Of a stretch of 64,000 bases of DNA, positions 18,082-27,642 are shown one piece after another. Both the position numbers and the translations under genes were made by a program. A model generated the notes under the pieces. That model was not told where the DNA came from, did not search any database, and saw only the letters and a program-made list of their open reading frames with translations. Source of the stretch: Anaerolineae bacterium (lineage in GTDB: Bacteria; Chloroflexota; Anaerolineae; B4-G1; SLSP01); NCBI GenBank assembly GCA_026645815.1, contig JAPKMR010000011.1, positions 1 to 64,000 of the forward strand. Reading direction: 5' to 3'. The first letter of the stretch is position 1. The number at the start of each line of letters is the position of its first letter.

Positions 18082-19884
18082 CTCTAGTTTCGCGTTAATC
18101 TAAAATGACAAACGGGAATTTGCGATCAACTTTCCATACAAATCCAGGGAGAGTTTCAGATAACTCAGGATTTGTGGCAGCCAAGAAGGCAACTCTGTTA
18201 GATACCATTCACAATGTTCAGGACTTTGCACCTCCGTCAACGTAATCTCGGCCCGGCTGATGGCTTTCAACAACCGCGCGGCGGTCGGTCGCTGGGTGGC
18301 GCGACGCGGCTGCCCTTCATACAATCCGGTCAAACTCTGGTCATCCGCCAGCAAGCCCCGCGCGACTTGGGTTTCGATCAAGGTCAGCAAGCGCAAGGCC
18401 AACAGCAACAATCGCGTCAGGCCCAGGATTTGCTCATCGCGCCAGACAAACAGCGGGCTCAGGCCGATGGGGCAATCTTTGAGCTTGTGAAAGTCGTGTT
18501 CCAGATGCCAACTTTCCTGGTACGTGGTAGTTGCTTGTTGCAGCAGCAAAGCCGCTGCTGGCATATTGGTGACTTGCAGTTGCCAACCGAAGTTTTGTTG
18601 CGTTTCTGTGATCGCCGCCGCTTGTCGTTCCACGCTGGTCATGCGGTAATGCACCTTGACTATCTCGCGGGTCGGGCGAGTGGCACTGCCGCGTCCCCGC
18701 CCTACATAGCAAGTCTCGCGTTGTTCCACCCGTTCCCAATGTGGCTGCAACAAACCTTCCACCTTATGGCGCTTCAAGAGCGCCGCAATCCGCGTCTGCA
18801 AGACTTCCTCCTCACGAATCGCACTTTTCCCACGTCCAGGTTCTGGGGTCAACGTCTTCAATTCGGCTTCGGCCTGTTGCAAGCGCGTTTCCAAGGCTTG
18901 AGTCTGCGTCGCTGCCACCTCCGGCGAATAGATCCATTGCAAACGCTCTTCCCAACTCACCGTTTGTCCGGCGATTTCCGCGGTCAGGGTATGTTCCCAT
19001 TCACAGCCTGCCCCGCGGCTCTCCCCATCTTCCCAGAACAATGTCAAGTTGTCACACGCCTCCCGTTGTGCGACCCATACCTGCCATTGCTCTTCGCTAT
19101 ACAGGTTGCGTGGGATGCGCGTCAGATAGTAGTCTCCCGCCAGTGCAATGTGGGCACGAGTGGTCAAGACCGCCATCTTACAGTCGCCAACATACAACAG
19201 CCCGGGTTTGCCCAGCATTTCCCGCACCCGCTGGTACAACGGCACATACAGCCCCTCGTCTGCCCGCTGCCCCGCATACAGATCTACCGCCAGACACTGA
19301 CTTGCCGGTTCCGCCAACGCCGCCATCAACTTCAGTTGCGGCAAGTCTGGTCGGTGATCTTTGCTGTATCCATATTGCATCACGCCCGTCTCGGTGATTT
19401 CGTGATACCCGTAGCTTGTCGTACTATCCAGATGGACGCATTCTACCTCCAGCGTATACACCTGCGTCTGCGCGCGCCACACGCTGCTCTCCAACGCCTC
19501 CCATTTCTCCGGATCGCTGAAGCGGCGCAGCAAGTTCCCCAAGCGATCATCGCTAAAGTCTACCCGCCGCAGCGGATGCCCCAACAACTGTTCCAGCACC
19601 CGGCGATGCCGCCACGCCCAGTCCTCAACCCCCGACTTGCGGTGATCGCCTTCCGACAGAATGTACGCCAACCACGTGATCACCAGTTCGCCATTCGTCA
19701 GCCCTTGTTGCAGGCCGTGCGTCCCTAGTTGCGTGTTGACCGCTTGGTCCAGTCCCAGTGTCTGGCCCAGGCTTATCAATAACGGAATATCATCTATGCG
19801 TTCATGTGTTAATGTTAAGTTGCCCATACGGGCTAGCATACCAGAAATTCGCGTTTTTGGGTCGTATTTTACGCGAAACTAGAG
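18082..19884 (-). mobile_element. Complete IS1634-like insertion sequence (1803 bp)
   Basis: Terminal inverted repeats CTCTAGTTTCGCGT at both ends (one terminal-side mismatch further in) enclose one intact transposase gene. Perfect 8-bp direct repeats flank it. It interrupts a methyltransferase gene in the opposite orientation. Confidence 0.88.
18100..19839 (-). CDS. IS1634/IS4-superfamily transposase
   Basis: This 579-aa transposase belongs to the IS1634 group of the IS4 superfamily. Catalytic Asp residues appear in VHLDSTTSYGY and LLYVGDCKMA, and the Y-x-E-K type signature with the third acidic residue in YQESWHLEHDFHKLK. The length is typical and there are no internal stops. An alternative start is the ATG at 19827. 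Confidence 0.9.
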   Translation of the reverse strand: MLARMGNLTLTHERIDDIPLLISLGQTLGLDQAVNTQLGTHGLQQGLTNGELVITWLAYILSEGDHRKSGVEDWAWRHRRVLEQLLGHPLRRVDFSDDRLGNLLRRFSDPEKWEALESSVWRAQTQVYTLEVECVHLDSTTSYGYHEITETGVMQYGYSKDHRPDLPQLKLMAALAEPASQCLAVDLYAGQRADEGLYVPLYQRVREMLGKPGLLYVGDCKMAVLTTRAHIALAGDYYLTRIPRNLYSEEQWQVWVAQREACDNLTLFWEDGESRGAGCEWEHTLTAEIAGQTVSWEERLQWIYSPEVAATQTQALETRLQQAEAELKTLTPEPGRGKSAIREEEVLQTRIAALLKRHKVEGLLQPHWERVEQRETCYVGRGRGSATRPTREIVKVHYRMTSVERQAAAITETQQNFGWQLQVTNMPAAALLLQQATTTYQESWHLEHDFHKLKDCPIGLSPLFVWRDEQILGLTRLLLLALRLLTLIETQVARGLLADDQSLTGLYEGQPRRATQRPTAARLLKAISRAEITLTEVQSPEHCEWYLTELPSWLPQILSYLKLSLDLYGKLIANSRLSF

Positions 19885-19892
19885 CATGTACA
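19885..19892 (+). repeat. Right target-site duplication of the IS1634-like element
   Basis: Exact copy of CATGTACA at 18074-18081. Confidence 0.85.
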
Positions 19893-20105
19893 CTGTCTTG
19901 TTCGGTTTTTTCATCGGGCTAGGACTGCTCTCGGCGCATGTTGTGATGTTAGGACTGGCAGCGCTGACAGTGACCGTAGTTGGTGTGCGCATCCCCAAAG
20001 AAGAAGCCATGATGGTGGCACAGTTTGGGGAAGAATACCGAACGTATATGCAGCGCACCGGACGCTTGCTGCCGCGCCTGAAACCATTTCGCTGAGGAGG
20101 GAAAT

Positions 20106-20666
20106 ATGGAGCTTTGTCCTGAACTGAAGTTGGGGGTTCTCAACGGGTGGCTTTTCTTGGGAGCTCTGGTTCTAGTGGATAGCATCTGTTTCCTGGTCTT
20201 CCCCAAAGCCGTAGTCAAGCGGCTCTGGGACCGTTCAGGTTGGGAGCGCAAGCAGGTCATCTTCACCGTGATAGGCAAAGGTGCCGCGCTTGTGTGTCTG
20301 TCCCTGATCGTTTTGACGCCACTGAAAATCGGAACGACCGTCTTCGCCGTGGGCGCGGCGATGGCAGCACTGGGGTTGATCGGGGTAACGCTGGCACTCA
20401 TCCAGTTCAGGAACACACCCTTCGACCAACCGGTCTCGCAAGGGCTTTACCGAATTTCGCGACATCCCCAGATTGTGATGGCTTCGGCAGTGCTATTAGG
20501 GGCCTGCATCGCGATAGGGTCCTGGACGGCGCTCATCGTGTTTTTCGTCGCCAGAGCGCTCAGTCATTTCGGGATTGTGGCAGAGGAAGAAGCCTGCCTG
20601 AAACAATATGGAGAGCCGTATCAAACCTATATGCAACGCGTCCCACGGTATTTCGTGTTCTTTTAG
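20106..20666 (+). CDS. Membrane methyltransferase of the ICMT/PEMT family (second copy)
   Basis: This 186-aa integral membrane protein has about four to five helices and the family core QPVSQGLYRISRHPQIVM (about 113-130), which holds the SAM/phospholipid contact residues, then EEEACLKQYGEPYQTYMQRVPRYF at the C-terminus. It follows the disrupted paralogue by 10 nt with GGAGGG before the ATG, so both were in one operon with the HEAT gene. The IS now separates it from the operon promoter. It may partly replace the lost enzyme, though the two are only distantly alike. Confidence 0.85.
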   Translation: MELCPELKLGVLNGWLFLGALVLVDSICFLVFPKAVVKRLWDRSGWERKQVIFTVIGKGAALVCLSLIVLTPLKIGTTVFAVGAAMAALGLIGVTLALIQFRNTPFDQPVSQGLYRISRHPQIVMASAVLLGACIAIGSWTALIVFFVARALSHFGIVAEEEACLKQYGEPYQTYMQRVPRYFVFF

Positions 20667-20825
20667 GATTTCTCGTAGCAGGTCGCTGATCAAAATCGCG
20701 CTATGCCTCTTACATTGCACCTGAAGCGCCAGCAAGGCATTCGCCCGGGGTCGGCGCGTCAACCCGTTGGGCAAAGCAACAAGGTTACGCAGCAACCCAT
20801 TCGCATTGCGAGCCTCACAGGAGAT

Positions 20826-20854
20826 GCAGAAACCCTTTCACCTGCTACGAATGC
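20826..20854 (-). repeat. Module A dispersed repeat, copy 6
   Basis: Inverted copy (GCAGAAACCC ... GCTACGAATGC). Its neighbouring segment CTCCTGTGAGGC and CGAATGGGTTGC is also shared with the flank of copy 1 near 5683-5717, so the repeat unit extends beyond 29 bp. It sits in the 225-bp gap after the methyltransferase genes. Confidence 0.65.
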
Positions 20855-20891
20855 CCTTTTGGAGAAGGCTGTGAGGCGCGTTTGAACGCGC

Positions 20892-21860
20892 TCAGCGGGA
20901 AATCAGGATAATGCCGGCAAAGATCATGCCAATGCCCAGAACACCCAGAGTATTGGGAATCTCTTGGAACAGAAACATGCCAATGAGAACGCCGCAAACA
21001 GGTTCAAGCAAGCCTATCATGCTCACGATTTGGGCATTGACACGTTTCAATCCTTGAAAGTAAAGAAAATAGGGAATGCTCAGCGCCAGGGTCCCAAGCG
21101 CCAATAACCAATACCAGTTGGCACGCACAGCGGCAAGAGGCGCGCCGAGGGCGAAGGGTGCAGCAATAAGCGCCGCAATCCCGATGCTCCACCACGACTG
21201 CGTCACACCGCTCACACGCCCGCCCAGCAAACGGCTAAATAGCATGGCGAAAGCATAGGTTATCCCCGTAGCCAATGCTGCCAGGATTCCCAACCACGAA
21301 TCGGAGCGAAAGTCTATATTAGCCGGATCGGTGATGAGTACCATCCCGATCAGCGCCAGCGCCAGGCTAACCCAGGTCAGGCGCGGGCGCGCCTCCTTGA
21401 GCATCCAGGGTGAGAGCAAGGCTACGTAGACCACGGCTGTGTTATTGAGCAACACAGCGGTCGCCGCGGTAGTGTAACGCAAAGAGGTCATGTACAGCGT
21501 CGCCGTCGCGCCCACCGAAACACCCAATCCAAGCAACAGAGGCAACGCCGAACGGTAACTGCCCACGCGGAAAGTCTGGCGGTCGCGCGAGGCGAAGAAC
21601 GAGAAGAGCGCAAAGCCAGAGAGCGCGCGGAAAAATGCAATCTGAGGACCATTCAAACCGCCAATCGCGCGGTTGAAGATAATGCCGCTGGCAAAACCCA
21701 GCGCCCCGAGAGCCACAAAGACACTGCCGAGAAGCACTGGGGCATGGGAAGGAGAGGAGGAGGGAGTGAGAAGGCGGGAACCGGAAGCTACACGAGTGCT
21801 GTCATTCCCGTGCTCAGGCTCTCTGGAATTGACTACGCCTGCGCTCATGTGCGTGTTCAT
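20892..21860 (-). CDS. EamA/DMT-family transporter
   Basis: This 322-aa protein has ten predicted membrane helices in two EamA halves (about 45-175 and 190-320). The first half begins LGSVFVALGALGFASGIIFNRAIGGL. DMT family members export amino acids, metabolites or sugars; the substrate cannot be assigned. It starts inside the stop of the upstream MFS gene (TGATG, 1-nt overlap), so the two are translationally coupled and may handle related compounds. Confidence 0.9.
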   Translation of the reverse strand: MNTHMSAGVVNSREPEHGNDSTRVASGSRLLTPSSSPSHAPVLLGSVFVALGALGFASGIIFNRAIGGLNGPQIAFFRALSGFALFSFFASRDRQTFRVGSYRSALPLLLGLGVSVGATATLYMTSLRYTTAATAVLLNNTAVVYVALLSPWMLKEARPRLTWVSLALALIGMVLITDPANIDFRSDSWLGILAALATGITYAFAMLFSRLLGGRVSGVTQSWWSIGIAALIAAPFALGAPLAAVRANWYWLLALGTLALSIPYFLYFQGLKRVNAQIVSMIGLLEPVCGVLIGMFLFQEIPNTLGVLGIGMIFAGIILISR

Positions 21861-23149
21861 CAGCCGCGTTTAAGGATATATAGCGCCGCGAGCATGCGCA
21901 CCCCACCGAAGACCAACAACGCCATGCGAACGCCCATCCAATCGCCGCCAGCAGAACCCAGTAGAGAACCGAGCAACATCGCGGCATTGATCCCGAGATT
22001 GTACCACACGAGCGAGGCCGCCCGTTCCGCCGGAGATACGCGCTCCAGTAGCCAGTTGATCATCGCGCCGCCTGCCATCGCCCATCCCAAGCCCCCAAAT
22101 GGCGAGGCTGCCATAAAGCCCCACACGTTTCGACCCAAGGCCATCACCAGGGGATAGCAGCTGATAAAGAGTGCGCCTATTGCAGTGACCTTCTGGTTAC
22201 CCCAGCGGCGCACCAACCGGTCTAGCACCAGTGAACCGCCCAACATCGCGACGTAGAAAAGCGCCGTGCCAAAACTAATCTGAGGGTCGGTGAGTTCCAG
22301 ATCATTGACCATGTAAAGTGAGAACAACGGTGAGGGCAGGTACAATGCCAGGTGGAAGACCATCAGTGCAAGCAGCACTTTTCCAAAGGCGCCGCGAAGG
22401 ACCTCCAGGCGCAGACCAGGGCGATGCTTCAACGCCGGTTGGACCAATGTGACAGCCTCCGCATCCGTGGAAGCCATAACAGCTTCGGATTTCGGCACAG
22501 GCACTTGCCGCAGCCTGATCAGGCCCAAGTGGACGGTGCTCATGGCTGCGCCCAGCACTGCCAGGGCGAAAATCGCCTGGTAACCCAGGGGAAAGGGCAA
22601 TGTCTTGAGAATCCAGCCTGCCAGCAGAGTCACCAGAATGAAGATAATGGCGTAGAGCGCATTGCGCCGCCCGGCAACATGGCCACGCCATTCCATCGGC
22701 ACGGCTTCCGCAAAGAGCGCATTAAAGCCCATGTTGAGTGCTGCACCGGGGATGCTCGCCAGTACGGTCAAGCCCAAGATAGACCAGACCTGCGCTCCCG
22801 ACGTGAGGAAAAAGGGCAGCAATACCCAGGGGATATAAGTCAAACGGTTGAGAATCGCAGTCTGCCGCACCGATTTTTCCAGTGGGCGCCGCTCCAACCA
22901 CCTGCCGGCAGAGGTCGAAATTAGCAGGTTCACCACCCCAGGGCCGGCGCTCAGCAAGCCGAGTTGAAAAGCTGAGGCGCCCTGCCGGGTGATGAAGACG
23001 CCGACAAAAGACATCGCCGTCGCTGCCGTCATTGCAAACCAGGCGATATCCAGATACAGGTGCAGGAAATTCGCCCGAAAGGTTCCCGGCACAATGGGAC
23101 GTCCCAATCGTGGTATGACAAACCGTGCAAGATCGCTCAACCTACGCAT
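21860..23149 (-). CDS. MFS transporter
   Basis: This 429-aa protein has about 12 membrane helices. The first helix pair is followed by GRWLERRPLEKSVRQ, matching the MFS loop 2-3 motif in degenerate form, and a long central loop (about 215-240) separates the halves. It is probably a drug or metabolite efflux permease. It is the first gene of a two-gene unit with the DMT transporter and diverges from the acyl-CoA synthetase gene across 222 bp. Confidence 0.9.
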   Translation of the reverse strand: MRRLSDLARFVIPRLGRPIVPGTFRANFLHLYLDIAWFAMTAATAMSFVGVFITRQGASAFQLGLLSAGPGVVNLLISTSAGRWLERRPLEKSVRQTAILNRLTYIPWVLLPFFLTSGAQVWSILGLTVLASIPGAALNMGFNALFAEAVPMEWRGHVAGRRNALYAIIFILVTLLAGWILKTLPFPLGYQAIFALAVLGAAMSTVHLGLIRLRQVPVPKSEAVMASTDAEAVTLVQPALKHRPGLRLEVLRGAFGKVLLALMVFHLALYLPSPLFSLYMVNDLELTDPQISFGTALFYVAMLGGSLVLDRLVRRWGNQKVTAIGALFISCYPLVMALGRNVWGFMAASPFGGLGWAMAGGAMINWLLERVSPAERAASLVWYNLGINAAMLLGSLLGSAGGDWMGVRMALLVFGGVRMLAALYILKRG

Positions 23150-23299
23150 AACCCTTCCTCACAGAAAAAGGCCGCCGGGCGGCATTCTAACTCCACTATA
23201 ACCCAGCGGACTTCCATATTGTAACCGAGATGAGCAAAAAAGCGAATAGGTTTTGAAGATAAAAGTCAGGCGTCACAAACCAAAAGTCACGTTTGGCAG

Positions 23300-23327
23300 T
23301 GGACAAAAAACCGGGAATGGGTATGAT
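23300..23327 (+). promoter_or_regulatory. Candidate promoter of the acyl-CoA synthetase gene
   Basis: TGGACA (23300-23305), 16 nt, TATGAT (23322-23327), 45 nt before the ATG. Each box differs from consensus by one base. Confidence 0.45.
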
Positions 23328-23371
23328 AAGAAGTCAGAACCCAAGCACTAACCAGCACGAAGGAGCAACCC

Positions 23372-25477
23372 ATGACGAATCCGTTGGAATTGTTTTTCGA
23401 TCCTCAAGGCGTCGCCGTGATCGGTGCCAGCAATGATCCAGCCAAATTGAGCTACGGCGTAGTACGCAATCTCAAGGAGCACGGCTATCAAGGAGCGATC
23501 TACCCGATCAATCCCAAAGGTGGGGAGATGCTGGATCTGAAGATTTACCGCAATATCGCCGAGGTGCCAGATCCCCTGGAACTGGCGGTGATTATGGTAC
23601 GGGCTGAGATGGTCCCTGGCGAGCTACGGGCTTGCGGCGAACGCGGGCTGAAAGTTGTGATTGTCATCACGGGCGGCTTTCGCGAGGTTGGAGAAGAGGG
23701 CGCCGCACTGGAGCGCTCGCTCAAAACCATCGCCGACGAATACGGAATGCGCCTCATCGGCCCCAATTGTGTGGGTACGATGGATACGCACATTCCACTG
23801 GATACAACCTTCATCAGCCAAATGCCGCGGCGGGGCGCGATTGGCTTTGCCTCACACTCCGGAGCTATCGTGGGCGGCACGATTGATTGGGCAATTCAAA
23901 TGGGTGTGGGCTTCAGCCGCATCGCCAGCCTGGGCAATCAAGTGGACGTGAGCATTGCCGACGGCATCGGTATGATGGCTGCCAGTCCGCACACCAAAGT
24001 CATCAACCTGTATGCGGAAGGCATCCCCGATGGTCCGGGCTTTGTGAAAGCTGCCGCCGCAATCTACCGCGAGAAACCCATTGTGATTGTGAAAGCCGGG
24101 CGCACTTCCGCCGGAACGCGCGCAGTGGCTTCGCACACGGGCGCGTTGGCGGGAACGGGACGCGCGTATGCCGCCGCCTGCCATCGTGCGGGTGTGCTGA
24201 TGGCAGACTCGCTCCAGGAGCAGAATGATATCGCCATGGCGCTGGCACACCAACCGTTGCCTGCAGGTCCCAGAGTAGCGCTGTTGACCAACGCGGGCGG
24301 TCCTGCCGCACTCGCTGCCGATGGGCTGGATGACGTAGACCTGAAGATGGCGGATTTGACGCCGGAGACGCAGGCGCAATTGAAGGCAGTGACTCCGCAT
24401 GGCACACAGCTGGGCAACCCGGTAGACATGCTCGGCGGACCACGCGCCGAGATGTTCAGCGCAGCGCTCGATATCATCCTCGCGGATCCCGGTGTAGATA
24501 TGGCACTGGCGATGTTCGTACCGCAGGCCATCACGCCGGTGAACGATGTGGCGCGCCACGTCGTCGAAGCCGCGGCGCGCGCTACCAAGCCGGTCGCCTG
24601 CTGCCTGGTAGGAGGCATAAGCATCACCAAAGCCATTCACATCTTACACGAGGGGAATGTCCCCTTCTACCCCGACCCCACGCGCGCGGCGAAAGCGCTG
24701 GGAGGTCTATGGCAATATGCACAACTCAAAGCACGCCCAGACCTGACACCAGTACCGCTGGAAGATGTGAGTCGCGAATTGGCTGAGCAAATCTTGAAAC
24801 AGGCGTGGGAACGAGCAAAAGAGCCGGGAAATTCGCCGGTCTTCCTCGATGCAGAAACGGCGGGCGAGGTAGCCGCCGCCTACGGCATCCGCGTTCCCTT
24901 CTCGGGGATCGCGCATAGCGTTGATGAGGCCGTAGCGCTGGCAGAGCGCGCGGGCGGGCCAGTCGTCGCCAAATTAATCGCACCCGGTCTGATTCACAAG
25001 GCGGATGTCGGAGGAATTGCGCTGGGTTTGCGAGGCGCCGATGAGGTGCGTGCGGCTTTTACGCGCATGGTAGGCACACATGCTGACCGCGCACTGATGG
25101 TACAGCAGATGGCGCCTAAAGGGCAGGAAGTGATTCTCGGCGCCCAACGTGACCCGCAGTTTGGACCGTTGCTGATGTTCGGCATGGGTGGTATCTATGT
25201 TGAGGTGTTGAAAGATGTGGCTTTCCGGCTCGCACCACTGTGCGCGGAAGATGCACACGCGATGATCGCCGAAACCGCTGCGGGCAAGATTATGGCAGGC
25301 GTGCGTGGGCAGGCGCCGGGCGATATCGCTGCGGTTGTGGATACGCTGCGCCGCGTGGGGCAGCTCGTTGCCGATTTCCCGCAAATCAGCGAGATGGATA
25401 TCAACCCGCTGATTGTAGGCGCCGAGGGCGAAGGCGCCTGGGCTGTGGATGTGCGGATGGCGATAACTGGAGCGTAA
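23372..25477 (+). CDS. Acetate/acyl--CoA ligase, ADP-forming
   Basis: This 701-aa single-chain enzyme has a CoA-binding Rossmann domain (about 8-100, VAVIGASNDPAKLSYGVV), succinyl-CoA-ligase-like domains with the phosphorylated His255 in ASHTGALAGTGRAY, and an ATP-grasp domain (about 480-695, GPVVAKLIAPGLIHKADVGGI). The fused alpha-beta order is that of archaeal-type ADP-forming acyl-CoA synthetases. It would convert acyl-CoA, ADP and phosphate to acid, CoA and ATP, or the reverse. It lacks the GNAT domain found in the Pat-type relatives. AGGAG precedes the ATG. The acyl substrate is not determinable. Confidence 0.93.
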   Translation: MTNPLELFFDPQGVAVIGASNDPAKLSYGVVRNLKEHGYQGAIYPINPKGGEMLDLKIYRNIAEVPDPLELAVIMVRAEMVPGELRACGERGLKVVIVITGGFREVGEEGAALERSLKTIADEYGMRLIGPNCVGTMDTHIPLDTTFISQMPRRGAIGFASHSGAIVGGTIDWAIQMGVGFSRIASLGNQVDVSIADGIGMMAASPHTKVINLYAEGIPDGPGFVKAAAAIYREKPIVIVKAGRTSAGTRAVASHTGALAGTGRAYAAACHRAGVLMADSLQEQNDIAMALAHQPLPAGPRVALLTNAGGPAALAADGLDDVDLKMADLTPETQAQLKAVTPHGTQLGNPVDMLGGPRAEMFSAALDIILADPGVDMALAMFVPQAITPVNDVARHVVEAAARATKPVACCLVGGISITKAIHILHEGNVPFYPDPTRAAKALGGLWQYAQLKARPDLTPVPLEDVSRELAEQILKQAWERAKEPGNSPVFLDAETAGEVAAAYGIRVPFSGIAHSVDEAVALAERAGGPVVAKLIAPGLIHKADVGGIALGLRGADEVRAAFTRMVGTHADRALMVQQMAPKGQEVILGAQRDPQFGPLLMFGMGGIYVEVLKDVAFRLAPLCAEDAHAMIAETAAGKIMAGVRGQAPGDIAAVVDTLRRVGQLVADFPQISEMDINPLIVGAEGEGAWAVDVRMAITGA

Positions 25478-25498
25478 ACCGCAAATTGCTGGCTGTGG

Positions 25499-25537
25499 AG
25501 CCTGTGGCGGCGCAGAACAATCGCGCCGCCACAGGCT
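25499..25537 (+). terminator. Rho-independent terminator of the acyl-CoA synthetase gene
   Basis: Perfect 15-bp stem (AGCCTGTGGCGGCGC) with a 9-nt loop followed by TTTAG, 21 nt after the stop codon. Confidence 0.75.
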
Positions 25538-25588
25538 TTAGAAGCACCATTCTCCGCTAGGTTTACAAGGCGCTTTGCCGGCACCTGA

Positions 25589-26368
25589 TCACGCCTGCAA
25601 ATTGCGGTCCGCGTAGACCTCCATGGCGGCACGCATGAAGTCCGCAAGATTCGGAGCGTAGCGCTCGTAGGTGGCGCGGAACTCGGGGTGATCGGTGTAG
25701 AGCTGCCCCAGCCCACGGTACATCTCCGCGGAAACAGGATAGAACTGTTCCACCCAGGCGTAATGCCGCGCAATCACTGCCTGCACCTCGGGATCATCGG
25801 GGTCGCGGGTCATCAGGGCAGCAAGCGTCCGCGTGAGTGCATCGCCCTCATCCTTGACCGCCTGCCACTGCGCCTTGGAGAGCTTGTGCAACCGGCGCTC
25901 GGATTCGGCGACCATCGCCGGGTCGTACATTTCACGCGCTTCACGCTGATAACGTTCGCGCTGTTCCGGGGTGAAGCCCTCGTAGAGCTCCTCATCCGTC
26001 ATGGTCATATCATCCTCCGTCAATCTATGGATAGTCTTGTCAATCGTGCCGAGCAAACGCTTGAGCCGCTCCATCTCTTGTTGCACATGCTGCCGGTGCG
26101 CGTAAAGCGCCGCAACCTCGTCAAACCCGGGATTGTCGAGGATGGCGCGGATTTCTTCCAACGGCAGGGCCAGCTCCCTGAAGAAGAGGATTTGCTGCAG
26201 TCGCAGCAATTCCACCTCGCTGTATAAGCGGTACTCCGCCGCAGTGCGCGCCGACGGCTTGAGCAAGCCAATAGCGTCGTAATGGTGAAGCGTGCGCACG
26301 CTCACACCGACCATATCGGCGAGCTGTTTGAGGGTGTAGGTCTTCCCACGTTTTCTCATACACTCCAT
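25589..26368 (-). CDS. MerR-family regulator with TipAS domain
   Basis: This 259-aa protein has an N-terminal MerR winged helix (YTLKQLADMVGVSVRTLHHYDAIGLL, about 11-36), a dimerising coiled coil (about 80-120) and a C-terminal TipAS ligand domain (about 135-255, GFTPEQRERYQREAREMYD). Relatives bind peptide-like antibiotics or other drugs and activate efflux or their own genes. The start may instead be the ATG at 26359, with GGAG just ahead. The only divergent neighbour is the WYL regulator in the same direction upstream, so the target is probably its own promoter or genes elsewhere. Confidence 0.9.
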   Translation of the reverse strand: MECMRKRGKTYTLKQLADMVGVSVRTLHHYDAIGLLKPSARTAAEYRLYSEVELLRLQQILFFRELALPLEEIRAILDNPGFDEVAALYAHRQHVQQEMERLKRLLGTIDKTIHRLTEDDMTMTDEELYEGFTPEQRERYQREAREMYDPAMVAESERRLHKLSKAQWQAVKDEGDALTRTLAALMTRDPDDPEVQAVIARHYAWVEQFYPVSAEMYRGLGQLYTDHPEFRATYERYAPNLADFMRAAMEVYADRNLQA

Positions 26369-26469
26369 TATAAACTATGACGTAACGTGAATGTCAAGAG
26401 GGAATTTCGATAGGATGCGAATAATCATTTCAAAATAGGACCCATCCGCCCACAAAAATGACTCTACCA

Positions 26470-27447
26470 TCAAGCATAGATGCGCAATATCTGTTCTGCA
26501 AAGTCCCGCAGGCTCAGGCGCAGAACATCAGGCTCGAGGACCTCGACAGCGCCGCCCAAACCCAGAAGGCGCGCGCGGGCTGTTTCAAGATAATCGAAAG
26601 TTACATCGAGGGTATACCACCCTTCAGAATCCGGCGGACCAGCAAGGGTAAGCGCCTCACGCGCGCCACTGCCCAGGTAGGCAGGCAACCATTCAAATGC
26701 ACGCGGCGCAGCGCGCAACCGCACATGGAATTGCGCTCGCTCCTCAACACGCTCGGCACACCACGCCTTCCAGAACGCCTCCAGGTCAAAATCGGTCAGA
26801 CGGGTGAAACGTTCTCCCGTCAGCTGCACGTCCATGAGCTCCACCACCCGCCGCGCGCGAATGCGCCCCCCACCCTCCGCCCCATGCGCAAAGACCAGAT
26901 ACCAATCACCTGCCTTTGCCACCAAGCCGTAAGCCTCCGCCAGCTGCTCAATCTCGCCGGAAAAGACCGGGCGGTATTTGAGACGCACGCGACGATCCTC
27001 CAGAACTGCCTGATGCAAGATTTTGAGGTGCGGGGTCGGAGTTTCGACCCGCTCCCATCCTACGGCGTCGAGGTAAAAACGTTGCCGCATGCGCTCCTCG
27101 TCGCCGCGCCGGGCATCCGGCAAAGCCGCAGCGAGCTTCAGCAGCGCGGCTTTGAGTTCCTGGCTTACACCCAGTTCCGCGAGCGGTGCGGGGATGCTGA
27201 GCATGAAGAGCGCGCGCACCTCGCCCTCAGAAAGTCCGGTGAGGCTGGTGCGGTAGCGGTCCATTAATGCGAAGCCCCCTTCGCGACCTTGTTCGGAGTA
27301 GATGGGGACCCCTGCCATGCCAAGCGCCTCGATGTCGCGATAAATCGTCCGCTCTGAGACTTCCAGTTCGGCAGCAAGTTCGCGAGCAGACAGTTTGCCG
27401 CGACTTTGCAGCAACATGAGCAATAAGAGTAAGCGATCAGCGCGCAT
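26470..27447 (-). CDS. WYL-domain transcriptional regulator (YafY-like)
   Basis: This 325-aa protein has an N-terminal HTH_11 domain (MRADRLLLLLMLLQ, SARELAAELEVSERTIYRDIEAL) and a WYL ligand-sensing domain, with the family motif seen here as GDWYLVFAHG, and a C-terminal WCX-like region. Start chosen at ATG 27447, the conserved N-terminus; a TTG at 27501 would add 18 residues. It diverges from a GyrI-like gene, and an inverted repeat in the gap is a candidate operator. Confidence 0.9.
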   Translation of the reverse strand: MRADRLLLLLMLLQSRGKLSARELAAELEVSERTIYRDIEALGMAGVPIYSEQGREGGFALMDRYRTSLTGLSEGEVRALFMLSIPAPLAELGVSQELKAALLKLAAALPDARRGDEERMRQRFYLDAVGWERVETPTPHLKILHQAVLEDRRVRLKYRPVFSGEIEQLAEAYGLVAKAGDWYLVFAHGAEGGGRIRARRVVELMDVQLTGERFTRLTDFDLEAFWKAWCAERVEERAQFHVRLRAAPRAFEWLPAYLGSGAREALTLAGPPDSEGWYTLDVTFDYLETARARLLGLGGAVEVLEPDVLRLSLRDFAEQILRIYA

Positions 27448-27527
27448 CGCGAGAGAAACCCGGAGACCAATGACCAGTACGGAACATAAACCACCTCCCA
27501 AATACCATCATTGTATCACAAAAATAC

Positions 27528-27542
27528 TGACACAAGATGTCA
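27528..27542. promoter_or_regulatory. Candidate WYL-regulator operator
   Basis: TGACA-CAAGA-TGTCA is an inverted repeat in the gap between the divergent WYL and GyrI-like genes. With flanking bases the half-sites read AATACTGACA and AATATGACA. Regulators of this type often bind next to their own divergent targets. Confidence 0.55.
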
Positions 27543-27642
27543 TATTTAAAATCGTATACTACTTATAGATCAGGAATGAGAGCGGCCTCAGGTTCTCAGT
27601 CCTCGATCAAGAAAAACTCGATTGCTCAAGGAGGAGAAGGAA

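Larger units (their letters stand above)
17658..20095 (+). pseudogene. Isoprenylcysteine/phospholipid methyltransferase gene interrupted by an IS
   Basis: The 5-prime part (17658-18081) encodes membrane helices and ends in LIQTGPYRWVRHPMYT, the SAM-binding signature of the ICMT/PEMT family. The 3-prime part (19893-20095) continues in the same frame with VLFGFFIGLGLL and the family ending EEYRTYMQRTGRLLP. Removing the 18082-19884 element and one copy of the 8-bp duplication restores an unbroken 208-aa protein. So the gene was intact until a recent insertion. The family methylates prenylcysteines or lipids at the membrane; the natural substrate here is unknown. The start overlaps the HEAT gene, with AGGAGA upstream. 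Confidence 0.92.

Noticed and set aside
20703..20885. A 60-codon frame in the gap after the methyltransferase genes
   Set aside because: It overlaps a module A repeat, has no ribosome site and no recognisable features.
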